Counted from the stretch's first letter, positions 34,644-43,445 are shown. The stretch: 64,000 nucleotides of DNA from Halodesulfovibrio spirochaetisodalis (GCF_001672295.1 NZ_JXMS01000018.1:1-64000), one strand, 5' to 3'. Notes: generated from the sequence alone by a model not told the origin. Numbers and translations: made by a program.

Positions 34644-35870
34644 TTACAGTCTCCTTAAAATGAGAGAAGCATTAATGCCACCAAGGGCAAAACTGTTTTT
34701 CAAAAAATATGTCACCGGTTCTCTGGAGGTTTCTTTTAGCAGATTAACCGCACCACATTCAGGGTCAACATGTGTCAGGTTTCTAGTGGGGTATACTGCC
34801 CCTCCTTGCAGACCGGAAATAGTCGCAATAATTTCCAGAGCACCACTTGCAGCAAGGGTATGACCAAGGTGCCCTTTGAAGCTGGATACAGGAGTGGTTG
34901 AACCAAAAAGATCTTCAATCGCTTTTGACTCAGCAATATCTCCTGCAGTTGTCCCAGTGGCATGGGCATTAATATAGTCTATATCGTCTGGAGACAGACC
35001 GGCTTGTGCCAGAGCTTCTTCCATGCATAGTTTAATTGCATGGCTGTCAGGGTTAGCAGGGTTCTTAGGCGAAGAGAGCGTTGAAAACCCTACAACTTCT
35101 GCAAGGATATTTGCACCACGGCTCATCGCATGGTCATACGATTCAAGCAAAAGTAATCCCGCACCTTCGGCACAAACAACGCCGTCACGCTGGGCATCAA
35201 ATGGCCGTGGAGAATCTTTGGGGGAGTCATTAAATCCTGTTGAAGCTGCATTAATGAAATCAAAAGATGCAATGCTTAACGGATGTAATTCCTCAGTACC
35301 ACCGCAAATCATCATGTCTTGTTGCCCAAGAAGGATAGCTTCATACCCTAATCCAATGGACTGACTACTGGTAGCGCAGGCGGCGGCAGGTGCCAGAATA
35401 CGGCCTGTTATGCCAAGTGCTTGAGCAACTGAGGAAACCGCAGCATGTCCCATAAACTTAAAAAAAGTTGTCGATTTGCAGTGATCTAATGTCTTTTCGG
35501 GAAGATACTGGACAAAAAAATCTTCAATTAGTTCACCGCAGTTAGTTGTGCATGATAAAGCCATGCCTAACCGTCCAGACTCCAGCTGTTCATCAGTAAT
35601 ATCGGCCATTCCGAGGGCTTCTTTAGCCGCAAGCAATGCAAAAACGCCCATATCAGTCATTGTGCGACGGTCTTTACGTGGAATGGCTTTAACATTCAGT
35701 TCTGGAACAAGCCCTGCAATACTGGAACGCATATCCTGCACTTCCCGTGCTCGTTCCATATGTGTAATCGCACTGCGCATGTCTGCAATACCATCATGCA
35801 GAGACTCAACGCCCTCACCAAACGGCGAAACAGCGCCCATACCTGTTACTACGACTCTGTTTAACTGCAT
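34644..35870 (-). CDS. Beta-ketoacyl-ACP synthase (ApeO-like), catalytic
   Basis: A 408-residue ketosynthase with triad C165 (AAACATSS), H303 (NAHATGT) and H337 (GHLGHTLA). The ATG overlaps the upstream flavoprotein stop by ten bases, and the stop leaves one base before the ACP gene. Pairing with the Cys-less protein at the far end of the operon, as ApeO pairs with ApeC, is plausible but not proven by position. Confidence 0.88.
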   Translation of the reverse strand: MQLNRVVVTGMGAVSPFGEGVESLHDGIADMRSAITHMERAREVQDMRSSIAGLVPELNVKAIPRKDRRTMTDMGVFALLAAKEALGMADITDEQLESGRLGMALSCTTNCGELIEDFFVQYLPEKTLDHCKSTTFFKFMGHAAVSSVAQALGITGRILAPAAACATSSQSIGLGYEAILLGQQDMMICGGTEELHPLSIASFDFINAASTGFNDSPKDSPRPFDAQRDGVVCAEGAGLLLLESYDHAMSRGANILAEVVGFSTLSSPKNPANPDSHAIKLCMEEALAQAGLSPDDIDYINAHATGTTAGDIAESKAIEDLFGSTTPVSSFKGHLGHTLAASGALEIIATISGLQGGAVYPTRNLTHVDPECGAVNLLKETSREPVTYFLKNSFALGGINASLILRRL

Positions 35871-37321
35871 TTTTTCATCTCATTTTGAAGATAGGTGTGT
35901 CCCAAAATTTCTCCACACGAAACAAATCCTGCGGTCATTGCACCTAAAATTCCCGGACCAACAATAGCTTGTCCTGATAACACCATATTTTTTATAGGAA
36001 ACGCAGCTGTCGGAGAAAGCTGTTGTAAAGAACGCTTTACTCCGTATGCCGTGCCCTCAGGTGCACAGCAGTAGTCCTTAATAGTCAAAGGAGTACTAAT
36101 ACTGAGCACAGTAAAATTTTCAGCTAATTGAGGTAATGCCCGTGACGCTGCAGCAACAATTCGTTTGGCGACACTCTTTTTTTCAGCAGAGTACCCTTTC
36201 TGACGTTGATGAGGTTTCTCTCCCTCAAATTGAGCCCATTCTGAGTAGGAAGATGGAACAAGGATAGAAATACCTGTTTCTCCAGACTCCGTCCGGTTAG
36301 AAGTCACCAGCATCTGCCGCTGCTCCAGCGTGGATGAAGTGCTGTCGGGGTCATAGCATTCTGTAGCAAGAGCAACATTACCGTGCTGTAATTCTTTTAC
36401 AGGAATAGAAGAATAGCCATACACCCCAACCAACGACGTGGTGGACTCCAGTTCTTTATAATAAGTACGTCTAATATTTCGCAGGCAATTTTGGGGGACT
36501 ATCTCAAGCAAGGAAGCAGGGTGACAGGTTGCAATCAGCATATCGCTCGCAAGTTCTGTTCCGTCTGTTAATCGGACGCCCACGGCTGTTCTGTTGTTAT
36601 CAACCAACACTTCCGTTACGCCATTGTCGTAGATTATTTCGCATCCAGCAGCGTTAAGCTCGGTGCGAAGTGCTTCAAACAACGCCGTGCCACCACCCTT
36701 AAACGTTCCACTGCCATTGAAATATGTACCAATGCTGCTTGCAAAAAAGCCAAACGGGGTCTCGTAGTCTTGTAATCCACAAAATAAGTTATTTAGGATT
36801 CCCAAACATGTTTTCACCTTAGGCTCTGAAATATGTTCATCAAGAACCTCTTTAAGAGACCGGTTAGCCAAAGGGGCTGAAGCAATTGCCTGAAAGTCTG
36901 CAGTGTATTGAAACGCTAGACTGATAGGGCGAACCTTTTTCAAAAAGTTCCTGATACCTGCCTGTTCATTAGGGAACAGCGTACATAAAGAACGCTCTAA
37001 TTCCTCATAGCCTTGCGGCATCTGCCACACAACATTATCTGGGAAATGCACCGTAAAGCTCGAGTCTTCTGCGAAGGGAACATAGGTGAGCCATGACGAT
37101 AGACCGAGGTAGTCCAGCAACACCCGCAACGGCTCTCCGTCATTTAATCCGCTCAGGCAATGAAGTCCCGTATCAAAATAAAAGCCTTTGCGTTGGAATC
37201 CTTGCAGCAACGGAGCAGGGCGATGGCTTTTTTCCACAACAGTTACGTCATAGCCATTTTTCGCCATAATAAGAGCAGATGTTAATCCCGCACATCCTGA
37301 ACCGATAACCACGCAACGCAT
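35861..37321 (-). CDS. FAD-dependent desaturase/saturase-like flavoprotein (CrtI/retinol saturase type)
   Basis: A 486-residue flavoprotein. The dinucleotide-binding motif IGSGCAG (6-12) and the following VVEKSHRPAPLLQGF match phytoene desaturase and all-trans-retinol saturase-like oxidoreductases. The C-terminal part (CAPEGTAYGVKRSL, then SGQAIVGPGILGAMTAG) is the second FAD-binding signature. Such enzymes oxidise, isomerise or saturate conjugated polyenes. Proposed ladderane gene sets contain homologues of this type. No such enzyme is standard in aryl-polyene clusters, so it probably modifies the polyene chain. The start MRCVV lies one base before the upstream stop. Confidence 0.82.
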   Translation of the reverse strand: MRCVVIGSGCAGLTSALIMAKNGYDVTVVEKSHRPAPLLQGFQRKGFYFDTGLHCLSGLNDGEPLRVLLDYLGLSSWLTYVPFAEDSSFTVHFPDNVVWQMPQGYEELERSLCTLFPNEQAGIRNFLKKVRPISLAFQYTADFQAIASAPLANRSLKEVLDEHISEPKVKTCLGILNNLFCGLQDYETPFGFFASSIGTYFNGSGTFKGGGTALFEALRTELNAAGCEIIYDNGVTEVLVDNNRTAVGVRLTDGTELASDMLIATCHPASLLEIVPQNCLRNIRRTYYKELESTTSLVGVYGYSSIPVKELQHGNVALATECYDPDSTSSTLEQRQMLVTSNRTESGETGISILVPSSYSEWAQFEGEKPHQRQKGYSAEKKSVAKRIVAAASRALPQLAENFTVLSISTPLTIKDYCCAPEGTAYGVKRSLQQLSPTAAFPIKNMVLSGQAIVGPGILGAMTAGFVSCGEILGHTYLQNEMKKCS

Positions 37322-37322
37322 G

Positions 37323-38552
37323 CTATTCGCCTCTTGTATTGAGGATGAGGCAAGCGTTTGTACCACCAAATCCTGCCGAGTTAAGCATGACGCGTCCCGG
37401 AGCCGTCGTATTGCTTTCTACAACTAACCGTAGCTTCTCGCTCATTTCATCAGATGTTTCAAAATTTATTGTCCGCGCAGTAAAACCGCCTTGAGCTTGT
37501 AGGATTGTATAGACAACCTGTGACGCACCGGACATCCACAGTTCATGTCCAGTCATTGATTTCAATGCGGTAACGTTTACACCTTGATCGCCAAAGAGAT
37601 TGCTGATTGCAAAAGCTTCAGCTTTATCGCCTACAGGGGTAGAAGTGGCGTGAGCGCTTACAAGGTCAATATCTGACGGCTGAAGCTGAGCGCGTTCTAG
37701 AGCGTCTTCCATCGCAGACTGCAAGCCTTCGCCATTTGGACGACAAAGGTCAGAGCCGTCTGAAGAAAAGCCATATGCCTCAAGTTCACCCAAAATAGTT
37801 GCGCCTCGTTCAACGGCCAGATCATATCTTTCTAAAATAACCGCTGCCGCACCACCGGAAGGTACGAGCCCATCTCGGCCTGCATCAAAAGGACGGCTTG
37901 CTTTTTCGGGTGCGTCAATACGTCTTGAAAAAGCTTCAAGCGCATCAAAGCTGCATAACGACTGCCAGTTTATCTCTTGAGCTCCACCGCAGATCACACG
38001 ATCCTGTCTACCCAGCGCGATTAAATCCGCTGCCTGCCCGATGGCGTGTCCACCACTGGAGCAGGCGGAACTGATACTCCATGATGCTCCACGAACACCA
38101 AGCAATACATTCAAGTTCAGTGTTATTGTCGATGTCATGGCTTTAAAACAATACCCTGAACTGATACCTGAAGTGGAGGCGTCCTGCTCAGTTATCGCAG
38201 CCTGCTCAACCTGAGCGCGTGCTGTGGAGTCGTTACCGAAAATCAAACCGGTTCGTGAATTTTGGATATCCTCAGCGGTAAGTCCAGCAGTCTGTAGTGC
38301 CTGAGTAACCGCGGAATAGGCCTGAATGGTGAAGTTAGGCATTGTTTTTTTCTGCCGACGGGTCAACCCGCAGCCGGCATAATCAAAATCTGTAATCACT
38401 CCAGAAAGCGGACTGAAAAAACCAAGTTCTTCTCTTTCTTTGACGACCTGGATACCGCTTTTCCCTTGTTTAAGAGACTCCTGAACGGTGTCCAGATCAA
38501 GGCCGAGACAAGAAACTATGCCAATGCCTGTAACAGCTACTCGATGCATCAT
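37323..38552 (-). CDS. Beta-ketoacyl-ACP synthase (ApeR-like), catalytic
   Basis: A 409-residue ketosynthase with triad C164 (SSACSSGG), H301 (SAHATST) and H336 (TGHELWMSG), numbered from the first of two tandem Met codons. The HATST and TGHELW variants differ from FabF and resemble the second ketosynthase of aryl-polyene clusters. The start overlaps the ketoreductase by ATGA. Together these suggest an early or specialised condensation. Confidence 0.86.
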   Translation of the reverse strand: MMHRVAVTGIGIVSCLGLDLDTVQESLKQGKSGIQVVKEREELGFFSPLSGVITDFDYAGCGLTRRQKKTMPNFTIQAYSAVTQALQTAGLTAEDIQNSRTGLIFGNDSTARAQVEQAAITEQDASTSGISSGYCFKAMTSTITLNLNVLLGVRGASWSISSACSSGGHAIGQAADLIALGRQDRVICGGAQEINWQSLCSFDALEAFSRRIDAPEKASRPFDAGRDGLVPSGGAAAVILERYDLAVERGATILGELEAYGFSSDGSDLCRPNGEGLQSAMEDALERAQLQPSDIDLVSAHATSTPVGDKAEAFAISNLFGDQGVNVTALKSMTGHELWMSGASQVVYTILQAQGGFTARTINFETSDEMSEKLRLVVESNTTAPGRVMLNSAGFGGTNACLILNTRGE

Positions 38553-39280
38553 GATGTGAAAATGCCCCCGTTAACAGAGAACGTCTGACCAGTAATGTAT
38601 TGCGCTTTATCTGAGCAAAGAAAAGAAACCATATACGCAACTTCTTCCGGTTTGCCGAATCTGCCGAGCGGGACACGCTTTTTAATCTCGTCTACAGGAA
38701 GTCCTTCAAGCATTTCCGTCTCAATAAATCCTGGAGCAACGGCATTTACAAGAATATTTCGCTTTGCAACTTCTACAGCTAATGATTTTGTGGCCCCGAT
38801 AAGCCCAGCTTTAGCGGCAGAATAGTTTGCCTGCCCCGGGTTACCTGTTTGCCCTGCTGTTGAGGCAATATTAATAATCCGGCCTTTGCGCTTACGCATC
38901 ATGCGCGGAAGGAGAGTGCGTGTAACATTGAAGAAACCATTTAAGTGCACATCAATAACACTCGTCCAACTGGTGTCGTCCATCATTCCGAACAGAGAAT
39001 CAGCGGCAAAACCCGCATTATTCACAAGAACAAATGGAGGAGTATCCAACAGAGGTGCTAATTGCGCTTCAACAGCCTCACCATCAGTTACATCAAAAGG
39101 AAGGAGGGCACATGAAGCTCCAGCAGCTTTTACCTGTTCAGCGACTCTTTCTGCTTGGTTGTGGTCACTTCGGTAATTGAGAAAAATATCAAATCCGTCC
39201 TGTGCAAGCTGTACCGCGATAGCTGCTCCAATTCCTTTACTAGCACCTGTTACAAGTGCAGTTGGACGTGAATCACTCAT
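38549..39280 (-). CDS. 3-ketoacyl-ACP reductase (FabG/ApeQ-like)
   Basis: A 243-residue short-chain dehydrogenase with NADPH motif TGASKGIG (11-18), NNAG (87-90) and active-site Y153/K157. It reduces 3-ketoacyl-ACP to the 3-hydroxy form. It is the first gene of the operon, with a strong SD GGGAAGGAGAA, so the main promoter lies upstream of 39280. It is the only ketoreductase in the cluster and must serve all three ketosynthases. Confidence 0.88.
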   Translation of the reverse strand: MSDSRPTALVTGASKGIGAAIAVQLAQDGFDIFLNYRSDHNQAERVAEQVKAAGASCALLPFDVTDGEAVEAQLAPLLDTPPFVLVNNAGFAADSLFGMMDDTSWTSVIDVHLNGFFNVTRTLLPRMMRKRKGRIINIASTAGQTGNPGQANYSAAKAGLIGATKSLAVEVAKRNILVNAVAPGFIETEMLEGLPVDEIKKRVPLGRFGKPEEVAYMVSFLCSDKAQYITGQTFSVNGGIFTS

Positions 39281-39780
39281 AATTCTCCTTCCCCGTAAAA
39301 AATCCAAAATAAAAGCATACGATAACAAGTTTTTAACTATGCTTTTTGTACCTACATAAACGACTCAGGTGCAGTGAAGTTGCTGTTTTCACAACACACC
39401 CCAACGTGCCTTTTGTTATGTCGAATACGTCTACATGGCAGTAGAACTCTGATCATTTTTGTAACTAAAGGGCAGCATCTTTTGAAAACACGCCTTTCAA
39501 GACAGAAAACTAATCAAAAACGCAAAACTACCTGCACATAGTTAAATGCAATTATAATCATAAGAATCTAATTCTAGTAGCAAGAATTATCTATGAAATA
39601 AGAGCAAAAATGTAAAGTCTAAGCATATAATTAAATTTCATCACACAATGTAACTATTTGTATTTTTAATACTACCTTAAGATAGCGTATTAATAGCAGT
39701 GAATGTCACCATAATGCACCGTACTGATGCATTGTGCGCACTACATGTTTTTGTCTAGAAAAAATAACTTACTAGAAACA
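39281..39780. other. Upstream region of the polyene-type operon
   Basis: Five hundred bases, AT-rich, no gene. The leftward promoter of the 21-gene operon should lie here. I see an inverted repeat agaat-cta-attct near 39563-39576 and several AT-rich boxes but could not set -35/-10 elements. Confidence 0.45.
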
Positions 39781-39821
39781 GGGAACAAAAAAGGGAGCAT
39801 CGTGCTCCCTTTTCTGTTCCC
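39781..39821 (-). terminator. Intrinsic terminator of queF
   Basis: Stem aagggagca/tgctccctt with loop tcg, extended by gggaaca/tgttccc. Read leftward it ends in six T. It starts three bases after the queF stop codon. Confidence 0.85.
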
Positions 39822-39823
39822 TG

Positions 39824-40327
39824 TTATGAGGAATGCCTATTCTGCTCCTGCTTCCATTCGGAAACAATAGCTTTAATTTCGTCAATATTATCCGAACTGG
39901 TATCAAACTGTTCAGCAAAAACATGGAGAGTTGTCGCGCCACGCGGACTGAAGAGGCCTTTCACTCGACACCAGAGGGGCGCAAGCGCCTCTACAAAATC
40001 CTCAAGCATCGTGTTCGCAATAGTCTCCATAAAGGACTGATGGTTACGGTACGCAAAAAAGTACAACTTAATACTTTTTGACTCTACGATACGGTCTTTT
40101 GGAATATATTCTACTACAATTGTCCCGAAGTCAGGCTGGCCTGTCATAGGGCAAAGTGACGTATACTCCGGAAACTCAACGCTGACGATGTACGGACGTT
40201 GCGGGTAATTGTTAGGAAATGTTTCCAAAATTCCAGCATGCGGGCCATCAAGCTGGTACTCAGTCTGTCCTCCCTTTCCCAGCACCTTTAAATGATCTGT
40301 TTTATCCTGACTTCTTGTTATCGTCAT
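39824..40327 (-). CDS. queF: NADPH-dependent 7-cyano-7-deazaguanine reductase
   Basis: A 167-residue type I QueF (short form). The T-fold core has the nucleophile C59 in SLCPMTGQPDFG with the conserved Asp66, then the QueF signature ESKSIKLYFFAYRNH. It reduces preQ0 to preQ1 in queuosine synthesis, the only known nitrile reductase in nature. It lies divergent from a preQ0-transporter-like gene, which fits a salvage route for the same base. Its own terminator follows. Confidence 0.92.
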   Translation of the reverse strand: MTITRSQDKTDHLKVLGKGGQTEYQLDGPHAGILETFPNNYPQRPYIVSVEFPEYTSLCPMTGQPDFGTIVVEYIPKDRIVESKSIKLYFFAYRNHQSFMETIANTMLEDFVEALAPLWCRVKGLFSPRGATTLHVFAEQFDTSSDNIDEIKAIVSEWKQEQNRHSS

Positions 40328-40408
40328 GCTCTTGCTCCTTTATGCATAATTTCGGGGCGTTAGTTTGACTTCACTGCAGGCAAATGGCAAGTGATTCGCT
40401 GGTAATAA

Positions 40409-40452
40409 TTCGCCCGGGGCTGTTTCCCCGATCGCGAAGGGCTGCATTGCCC
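40409..40452 (+). promoter_or_regulatory. Structured leader upstream of the queuosine-precursor transporter
   Basis: Two stacked hairpins: ttcgc(40409-40413)...gcgaa(40434-40438) enclosing gggg/cccc (40416-40419 with 40426-40429), then gggc-tgcatt-gccc (40439-40452). They end 33 bases before the transporter ATG. They do not match the preQ1-I or preQ1-II consensus that I recall, but the site is the expected place for a riboswitch on a preQ0/preQ1 transporter. Confidence 0.35.
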
Positions 40453-40485
40453 ATCTGTTGGACTGTTTATCCAAGGAAAGTTAGT

Positions 40486-41118
40486 ATGAATTCTTTTGAC
40501 CGCAAGGCACTTGCTTTGCTGATAAGCCTGTTTATAGGCGGACTTGTTGTTGCGGCACTCATTTCGAGCAAAATTATTATGGTAGCTGGATTTCCCGTAC
40601 CTGCCGGTGTTCTGGCTTACTCAATCACGTTTCTCATCTCAGACGTTGTAAGCGAAGTATGGGGAAAAGAATGTGCCAATGAAATTGTTCAATGCGGTTT
40701 CATCACATTAGTCATGACTTCTGCCATAGCCTGGCTTGCTGTCATATGGCCTTCTGCACCGTTCTGGAGCGGACAGGATAGCTTTGCCGCGGTTATTGGC
40801 AGCACACCACGCATTGTCACAGCCTCGCTCATTGCATATCTCGTCAGCCAAAAACATGATATCTGGCTTTTTCATCTCCTCAAGAAACAAACAAGCGGGA
40901 AGCACTTATGGTTACGCAACAACCTTTCTACAGTCATTTCCCAGCTTTTTGATTCAACTATATTTGTGAGCATTGCTTTCTGGGGAATATTACCTGTTGG
41001 CGAGATAATTCTCGGACAATGGTTGGTAAAAATGGTCATCGCCTTGTTGGACACCCCAATTGTTTACATCTTGTGCCATATACTACAAAGAAGAATGCAG
41101 CCCGCTGAAGCACTATAA
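40486..41118 (+). CDS. Queuosine precursor transporter (YhhQ/VUT-family)
   Basis: A 210-residue membrane protein with about six helices, of the YhhQ/DUF165 family, which imports preQ0 or preQ1. Typical segments are SSKIIMVAGFPVPAGVLAYSITFLISDVVSEVWG and the end-of-helix SVLVSQ-like stretch LIAYLVSQKHD. The start MNSFDR is the one preceded by AAGGAAAG. It is divergent from queF, so the two form a preQ0 uptake-and-reduction pair. An early in-frame ATG at 40384 would run through the structured leader and is unlikely. Confidence 0.87.
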   Translation: MNSFDRKALALLISLFIGGLVVAALISSKIIMVAGFPVPAGVLAYSITFLISDVVSEVWGKECANEIVQCGFITLVMTSAIAWLAVIWPSAPFWSGQDSFAAVIGSTPRIVTASLIAYLVSQKHDIWLFHLLKKQTSGKHLWLRNNLSTVISQLFDSTIFVSIAFWGILPVGEIILGQWLVKMVIALLDTPIVYILCHILQRRMQPAEAL

Positions 41119-41151
41119 AAAAAGAGGAGCACAGTGTGCTCCTCTTTTTTT
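41117..41151. terminator. Intrinsic terminator after the transporter
   Basis: Perfect stem aaaaaagaggagcac/gtgctcctctttttt with loop agt, starting at the stop codon. A7 and T7 flanks make it bidirectional. Confidence 0.88.
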
Positions 41152-41233
41152 AGTTTCACCATTTCCAGATATCATCGAATCTAGCCTCAGTATTGTGCTA
41201 AAACTGGCTATCACTTTACTAACGAGGTGCTCA

Positions 41234-42331
41234 ATGCGAAAATTAAATTTATTTGTAAGTATAGCATGTTGCGCAGTCTTCTTTTTTCATTCAGCCCAGG
41301 TGCAAGCCTGCACAGGTATAAAAGTACAGGCTACTGACGGTTCAGTTACATTCGCCCGTACAATGGAGTTCGGCTCTCCATTGAAATCTAACATTCTTTT
41401 AGTTCCCAAAGGGCAAAAGTGGTCGGGTAATACTCCTGACACAGGATATGCATGGGAAAACAACTATGCCTTTTTGGGCCCCAATGCATTTGACCAGAAC
41501 ATGTTTGTAGAAGGGATGAATGAAAAAGGATTGTATATTGGTGCATTCTGGTTCCCTGAAAATGCAAAATATCCTGAATTCACAAAATCTGAGGCGAGCA
41601 AATCCGTTGCACCGGAAATGATAAGCGCACTTATTCTAGGCACATGTGCTACTATTGAAGATGTCCGTAACAAGTTACAAGAAATTAAAATAGTTAATGT
41701 GGAGTATAAGCCATTAAAAATGGTCTTACCACTTCACTGGATAGTGCTCGATCAAAAAGGGAATGCAATCGTCATTGAACCATTAAGCAAAGAAGCCCCT
41801 CCTGAAGTTATGAAAAATAAAGTTGGTGTATTTACTAATTCACCTCAATTCACATGGCATCTGCAAAACCTTTCTACTTACGTCAACCTGACCCCTGTTA
41901 ATGTTGAATCACAAAAAATAAATGGACTCACAGTTGAAGGCACTGGCGAAGGTTCAGGTATGCTTGGATTACCAGGGGACTTAACACCTCCCTCACGCTT
42001 CATTCGCGCAGCTCTCTATAGTAACGCAGCAGAAAAAGTGACTGATGCAGACGCAGCGGTGAATCAGGCCATGATGCTCATCAACAATATTTCGATAGCA
42101 AAAGGGCTGGCTGTAGCTCCCAAAACAGATGCAGTAGCTGACTATACACAGTGGACGATGGTCTACGATTTCAAGGCACTCAAATGCTACTTCAGAACGT
42201 ACAATAATCAAAATTTCAATATTGTAGATCTGAAAAAATTCCTTAGTACTCAGCCGGATAAAAAGATAAAAACAGTCCCCATGTGGGATACCAAGCCGGA
42301 TTATAAGGATGTGACCCAGACAGCTCAATAG
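41234..42331 (+). CDS. Exported choloylglycine hydrolase-family linear amidase
   Basis: A 365-residue Ntn-hydrolase of the choloylglycine hydrolase / penicillin V acylase family. A signal peptide (MRKLNLFVSIACCAVFF) ends at AQVQA, which would leave Cys26 (CTGIKVQ) as the mature N-terminal nucleophile. TFARTMEFG and MVFTNSP-like VFTNSPQFTWHLQNL are family landmarks. The enzyme hydrolyses linear amides such as conjugated bile acids, penicillin V or acyl-homoserine lactones; the substrate cannot be read from sequence. A weak SD, AGGTG, precedes the ATG. It is a single gene with flanking terminators. Confidence 0.85.
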   Translation: MRKLNLFVSIACCAVFFFHSAQVQACTGIKVQATDGSVTFARTMEFGSPLKSNILLVPKGQKWSGNTPDTGYAWENNYAFLGPNAFDQNMFVEGMNEKGLYIGAFWFPENAKYPEFTKSEASKSVAPEMISALILGTCATIEDVRNKLQEIKIVNVEYKPLKMVLPLHWIVLDQKGNAIVIEPLSKEAPPEVMKNKVGVFTNSPQFTWHLQNLSTYVNLTPVNVESQKINGLTVEGTGEGSGMLGLPGDLTPPSRFIRAALYSNAAEKVTDADAAVNQAMMLINNISIAKGLAVAPKTDAVADYTQWTMVYDFKALKCYFRTYNNQNFNIVDLKKFLSTQPDKKIKTVPMWDTKPDYKDVTQTAQ

Positions 42332-42356
42332 AATCCTGAATAATATGATACTACAT

Positions 42357-42387
42357 AAAAAAACCGCCTGATCATGGCGGTTTTTTT
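42357..42387. terminator. Bidirectional intrinsic terminator
   Basis: Stem accgcc/ggcggt with loop tgatcat, flanked by A7 and T7. It lies between the amidase and the converging cytochrome b gene. Confidence 0.85.
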
Positions 42388-42391
42388 ATGC

Positions 42392-43432
42392 CTAATAAAG
42401 CAGGAGCCAATTAGGGCCTCTAAACCAAATAGCAACTATTGTGCATCCAATATAGATAGCCGTAACACTAATGGCAGTGCTGAATAAAAAATACCGGCGT
42501 GACTGGATTGGATGTCCATATTGATCACAGGCAACGCGCGGGTAAAAAACAAAAAAGATACTACAAAGGACAATTGGAATTACACCACCCCAAAAAACAG
42601 AAAAACTTAATAACTCCTGTGTACCAACTAGTAGCCAGATGGCCTTAACAGGGTTGGGAGGGTATAATGGAGCTGCTCGTGGCTCCAAGCTGGCCGGAAA
42701 AAAATGAGCAATAAGCAGGATGGCTATGACTGTTACTATAAAAAGCGTTGCTTCACGTATATACGCATGCGGGTCAGCAGTAAGCTTTTGTACAGAATGC
42801 TTTTTAGATTGAACATAAAGGCCGTTATCTTTCCTGACACGCCACAAATGCAGAAAGGAAAGTAGAACAAGCAGCAAAGGGAAGACCGCAACATGCATAA
42901 AATAAAGCCTGACAACAGTTGGAGTATCGATGGTAGCTCCACCAAGCACGAGGTGCTTCAGGAAATTTCCGGCAGGAAAATACTCCAGAAGGGTAAGTCC
43001 AACGGTCAGAGCCCAATAAGCAACTTGATCCATAGGTAAAATATACCCTGTCACAAAAGTACAAAGCCCAAGCCCCATTAAGCTTACCCCTATTACATAG
43101 TTCTTATATCGCGTTCCTCCATATGCACCTGCCCATAGGACTCTGAAAAAATGAAGCGCAAGGAGAATAACAAACACAGTACCTGAAATATTGTGCACGG
43201 TGCGAATAAAATGGCCGTAAGGATAACTCCAAGTGATTTCTTGAAGCGAACTATAAGCGCCTTGCATTGAAGGAATGTACGTAAAGAGCAAAAGAGCTCC
43301 TGTAAAAAACAGAAGCAGCATGCAGGAAAGTAGCCCGACTCCCAGACCAAACGTAGCTGTAAAACATAATGAACGGGAATATACTTTGGGAGCATGAATA
43401 TGTGCCCAAAACCCTCTTGATTGAACTGCCAT
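42392..43432 (-). CDS. Cytochrome b subunit of a quinol:cytochrome c oxidoreductase
   Basis: A 346-residue membrane protein, with about eight helices. The N-terminal half has the four haem-ligating His of cytochrome b6: H80/H94 and H180/H195, the second pair with 14 intervening residues as in the b6 class. The C-terminal half has the subunit-IV-like PPNPVKAIWLLVGTQELL. So one chain covers both b6 and subunit IV, as in QcrB/C variants. It follows the Rieske gene in the operon. It should oxidise menaquinol at the membrane. Such complexes are uncommon in Desulfovibrio. Confidence 0.88.
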   Translation of the reverse strand: MAVQSRGFWAHIHAPKVYSRSLCFTATFGLGVGLLSCMLLLFFTGALLLFTYIPSMQGAYSSLQEITWSYPYGHFIRTVHNISGTVFVILLALHFFRVLWAGAYGGTRYKNYVIGVSLMGLGLCTFVTGYILPMDQVAYWALTVGLTLLEYFPAGNFLKHLVLGGATIDTPTVVRLYFMHVAVFPLLLVLLSFLHLWRVRKDNGLYVQSKKHSVQKLTADPHAYIREATLFIVTVIAILLIAHFFPASLEPRAAPLYPPNPVKAIWLLVGTQELLSFSVFWGGVIPIVLCSIFFVFYPRVACDQYGHPIQSRRYFLFSTAISVTAIYIGCTIVAIWFRGPNWLLLY

Positions 43433-43445
43433 GAATATCTCCCGC

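Noticed and set aside
19031-39280. True ladderane biosynthesis cluster
   Set aside because: Gene content overlaps with proposed ladderane genes, but export, glycosyltransferase and aryl-polyene-like components dominate. Product type cannot be told from sequence, so a hybrid is stated instead.
40409-40452. Known preQ1-I or preQ1-II riboswitch
   Set aside because: The consensus motifs that I recall for these classes are not present, so only a generic structured leader is claimed.
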